A DNA stretch of 64,000 bases, taken from contig NZ_CP060298.1 in assembly GCF_014303395.1 (NCBI RefSeq), positions 4,607,001 to 4,671,000 on the forward strand, in the 5' to 3' direction. Below the pieces are notes generated by a model. That model was not told the origin of the DNA, ran no database searches, and was given only the letters and a program-made list of their open reading frames with translations. This stretch comes from Nakamurella sp. PAMC28650. Lineage in GTDB: Bacteria; Actinomycetota; Actinomycetes; Mycobacteriales; Nakamurellaceae. This document shows, in pieces, positions 63,626-64,000 of the stretch (within the stretch, counting starts at the first letter, position 1; every line of letters begins with the position of its first letter). The position numbers were made by a program, and so were the translations under genes.

Positions 63626-64000
63626 TCAGTCGAGGGCGGCCCAGCCCTCGACCATCCGTCGGGCGATCGAGATGCCGGGAGGCAGGCCGATCCCTTCGGA
63701 CGTACCGCCGGCCGCCAGCACCCGGCGCACGGTGGCGCGGTCGACCCAGAACGCGGACTCGATCTCGCCGTCCCGCGGGTACAGCGGCGCGCCGATCTCG
63801 GCCCGGGCCGCGAACCCGACCATCAACGAGCGCGGGAAGGGCCACGGCTGGGATCCCAGGTAGCCGATGTCGGTGACCTCGACGCCGATCTCCTCGCCGA
63901 TCTCCCGGGAGACGGTGCCTTCCAACGACTCCCCCGCCTCGGTGAAGCCGGCCAACACCGACACCCGGCCCTCCGGCCAGCTGGGCTGCCGGGCCAGCAC
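63626..64000 (-). CDS. nudC: NAD(+) diphosphatase, Nudix family, N-terminal part outside window
   Basis: The visible 124 residues contain the Nudix box GFTEAGESLEGTVSREIGEE (fitting GX5EX7REUXEEXGU) and, after it, LGSQPWPFPRSLMVGFAA; SQPWPFPxS is the marker of NudC NAD(H) diphosphatases. The C-terminus ends SIARRMVEGWAALD. NudC hydrolyses NADH and NAD and removes NAD caps from RNA. The N-terminal domain and zinc ribbon, and the start, are beyond base 64000. The position next to uvrD2 matches mycobacteria. Confidence 0.85.
   Translation of the reverse strand: MLARQPSWPEGRVSVLAGFTEAGESLEGTVSREIGEEIGVEVTDIGYLGSQPWPFPRSLMVGFAARAEIGAPLYPRDGEIESAFWVDRATVRRVLAAGGTSEGIGLPPGISIARRMVEGWAALD

Overview
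The window is 64 kb of a high-GC actinobacterial chromosome. Signs of this are WhiB7, UPF0182, PPA1309, DUF2342 and DUF5679 family genes, an acyl-CoA carboxylase with an epsilon subunit, and a UvrD2-type helicase. The right-hand 15 kb (UPF0182, PPA1309, PDZ/Lon-like protease, DUF2342 protein, cyclodehydratase-like protein, ABC1 kinase, whiB7, uvrD2, nudC) resembles the conserved block known around whiB7/uvrD2 in mycobacteria. A non-mycobacterial relative such as Nakamurella is a guess; the sequence alone does not name the species. I see no phage, transposase, rRNA or CRISPR array.

Layout. 0-4.3 kb: end of a DUF1684 gene, an 80-bp intergenic repeat, a large secreted cell-wall hydrolase and a hypothetical gene. 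4.4-8.9 kb: a loose accessory stretch with a PAP2-like membrane protein that has lost motif residues, a MazF-type toxin-antitoxin pair, an orphan 297-residue protein, a VOC protein and a methyltransferase. Several of these appear to use leaderless promoters. 9.2-10.3 kb: prfB. 10.3-15.1 kb: a minus-strand operon that looks built for D-amino-acid catabolism (fold-III PLP deaminase, SDR, D-aminoacylase, lactonase-like propeller). 15.2-18.1 kb: a DUF1800-DUF1501 pair. 18.3-22.8 kb: a TetR regulator divergent from an acyl-CoA carboxylase operon (beta, epsilon, alpha). 22.9-26.3 kb: patatin, ROK regulator and MFS exporter.

26.4-34.9 kb is a protocatechuate/4-hydroxybenzoate block. It has pcaF-H-G-B-D-(C)-I-J on the minus strand, and a divergent IclR regulator plus pobA on the plus strand. 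pcaC carries an internal out-of-frame deletion. 35.1-38.7 kb is a three-gene sugar-acid-type cluster (dehydratase, MDR dehydrogenase, SDR). 38.9-47.3 kb is a phenylacetate block: paaZ-A-B-C-D-E on the minus strand, divergent paaI-paaR, a candidate PaaR operator between them, and a separate paaK. No paaF/G/H is present. The pcaF thiolase could serve both pathways, since each makes 3-oxoadipyl-CoA.

47.4-64 kb holds a diguanylate cyclase, an initiator tRNA with promoter and terminator, and the conserved whiB7/uvrD2 block. Between uvrD2 and whiB7 lies about 0.5 kb with two unannotated short reading frames, a 24-bp near-perfect palindrome and paired 14-bp repeats. This is the part of the window I would look at first for something undescribed. 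The 80-bp repeat of the left end recurs just upstream of uvrD2.
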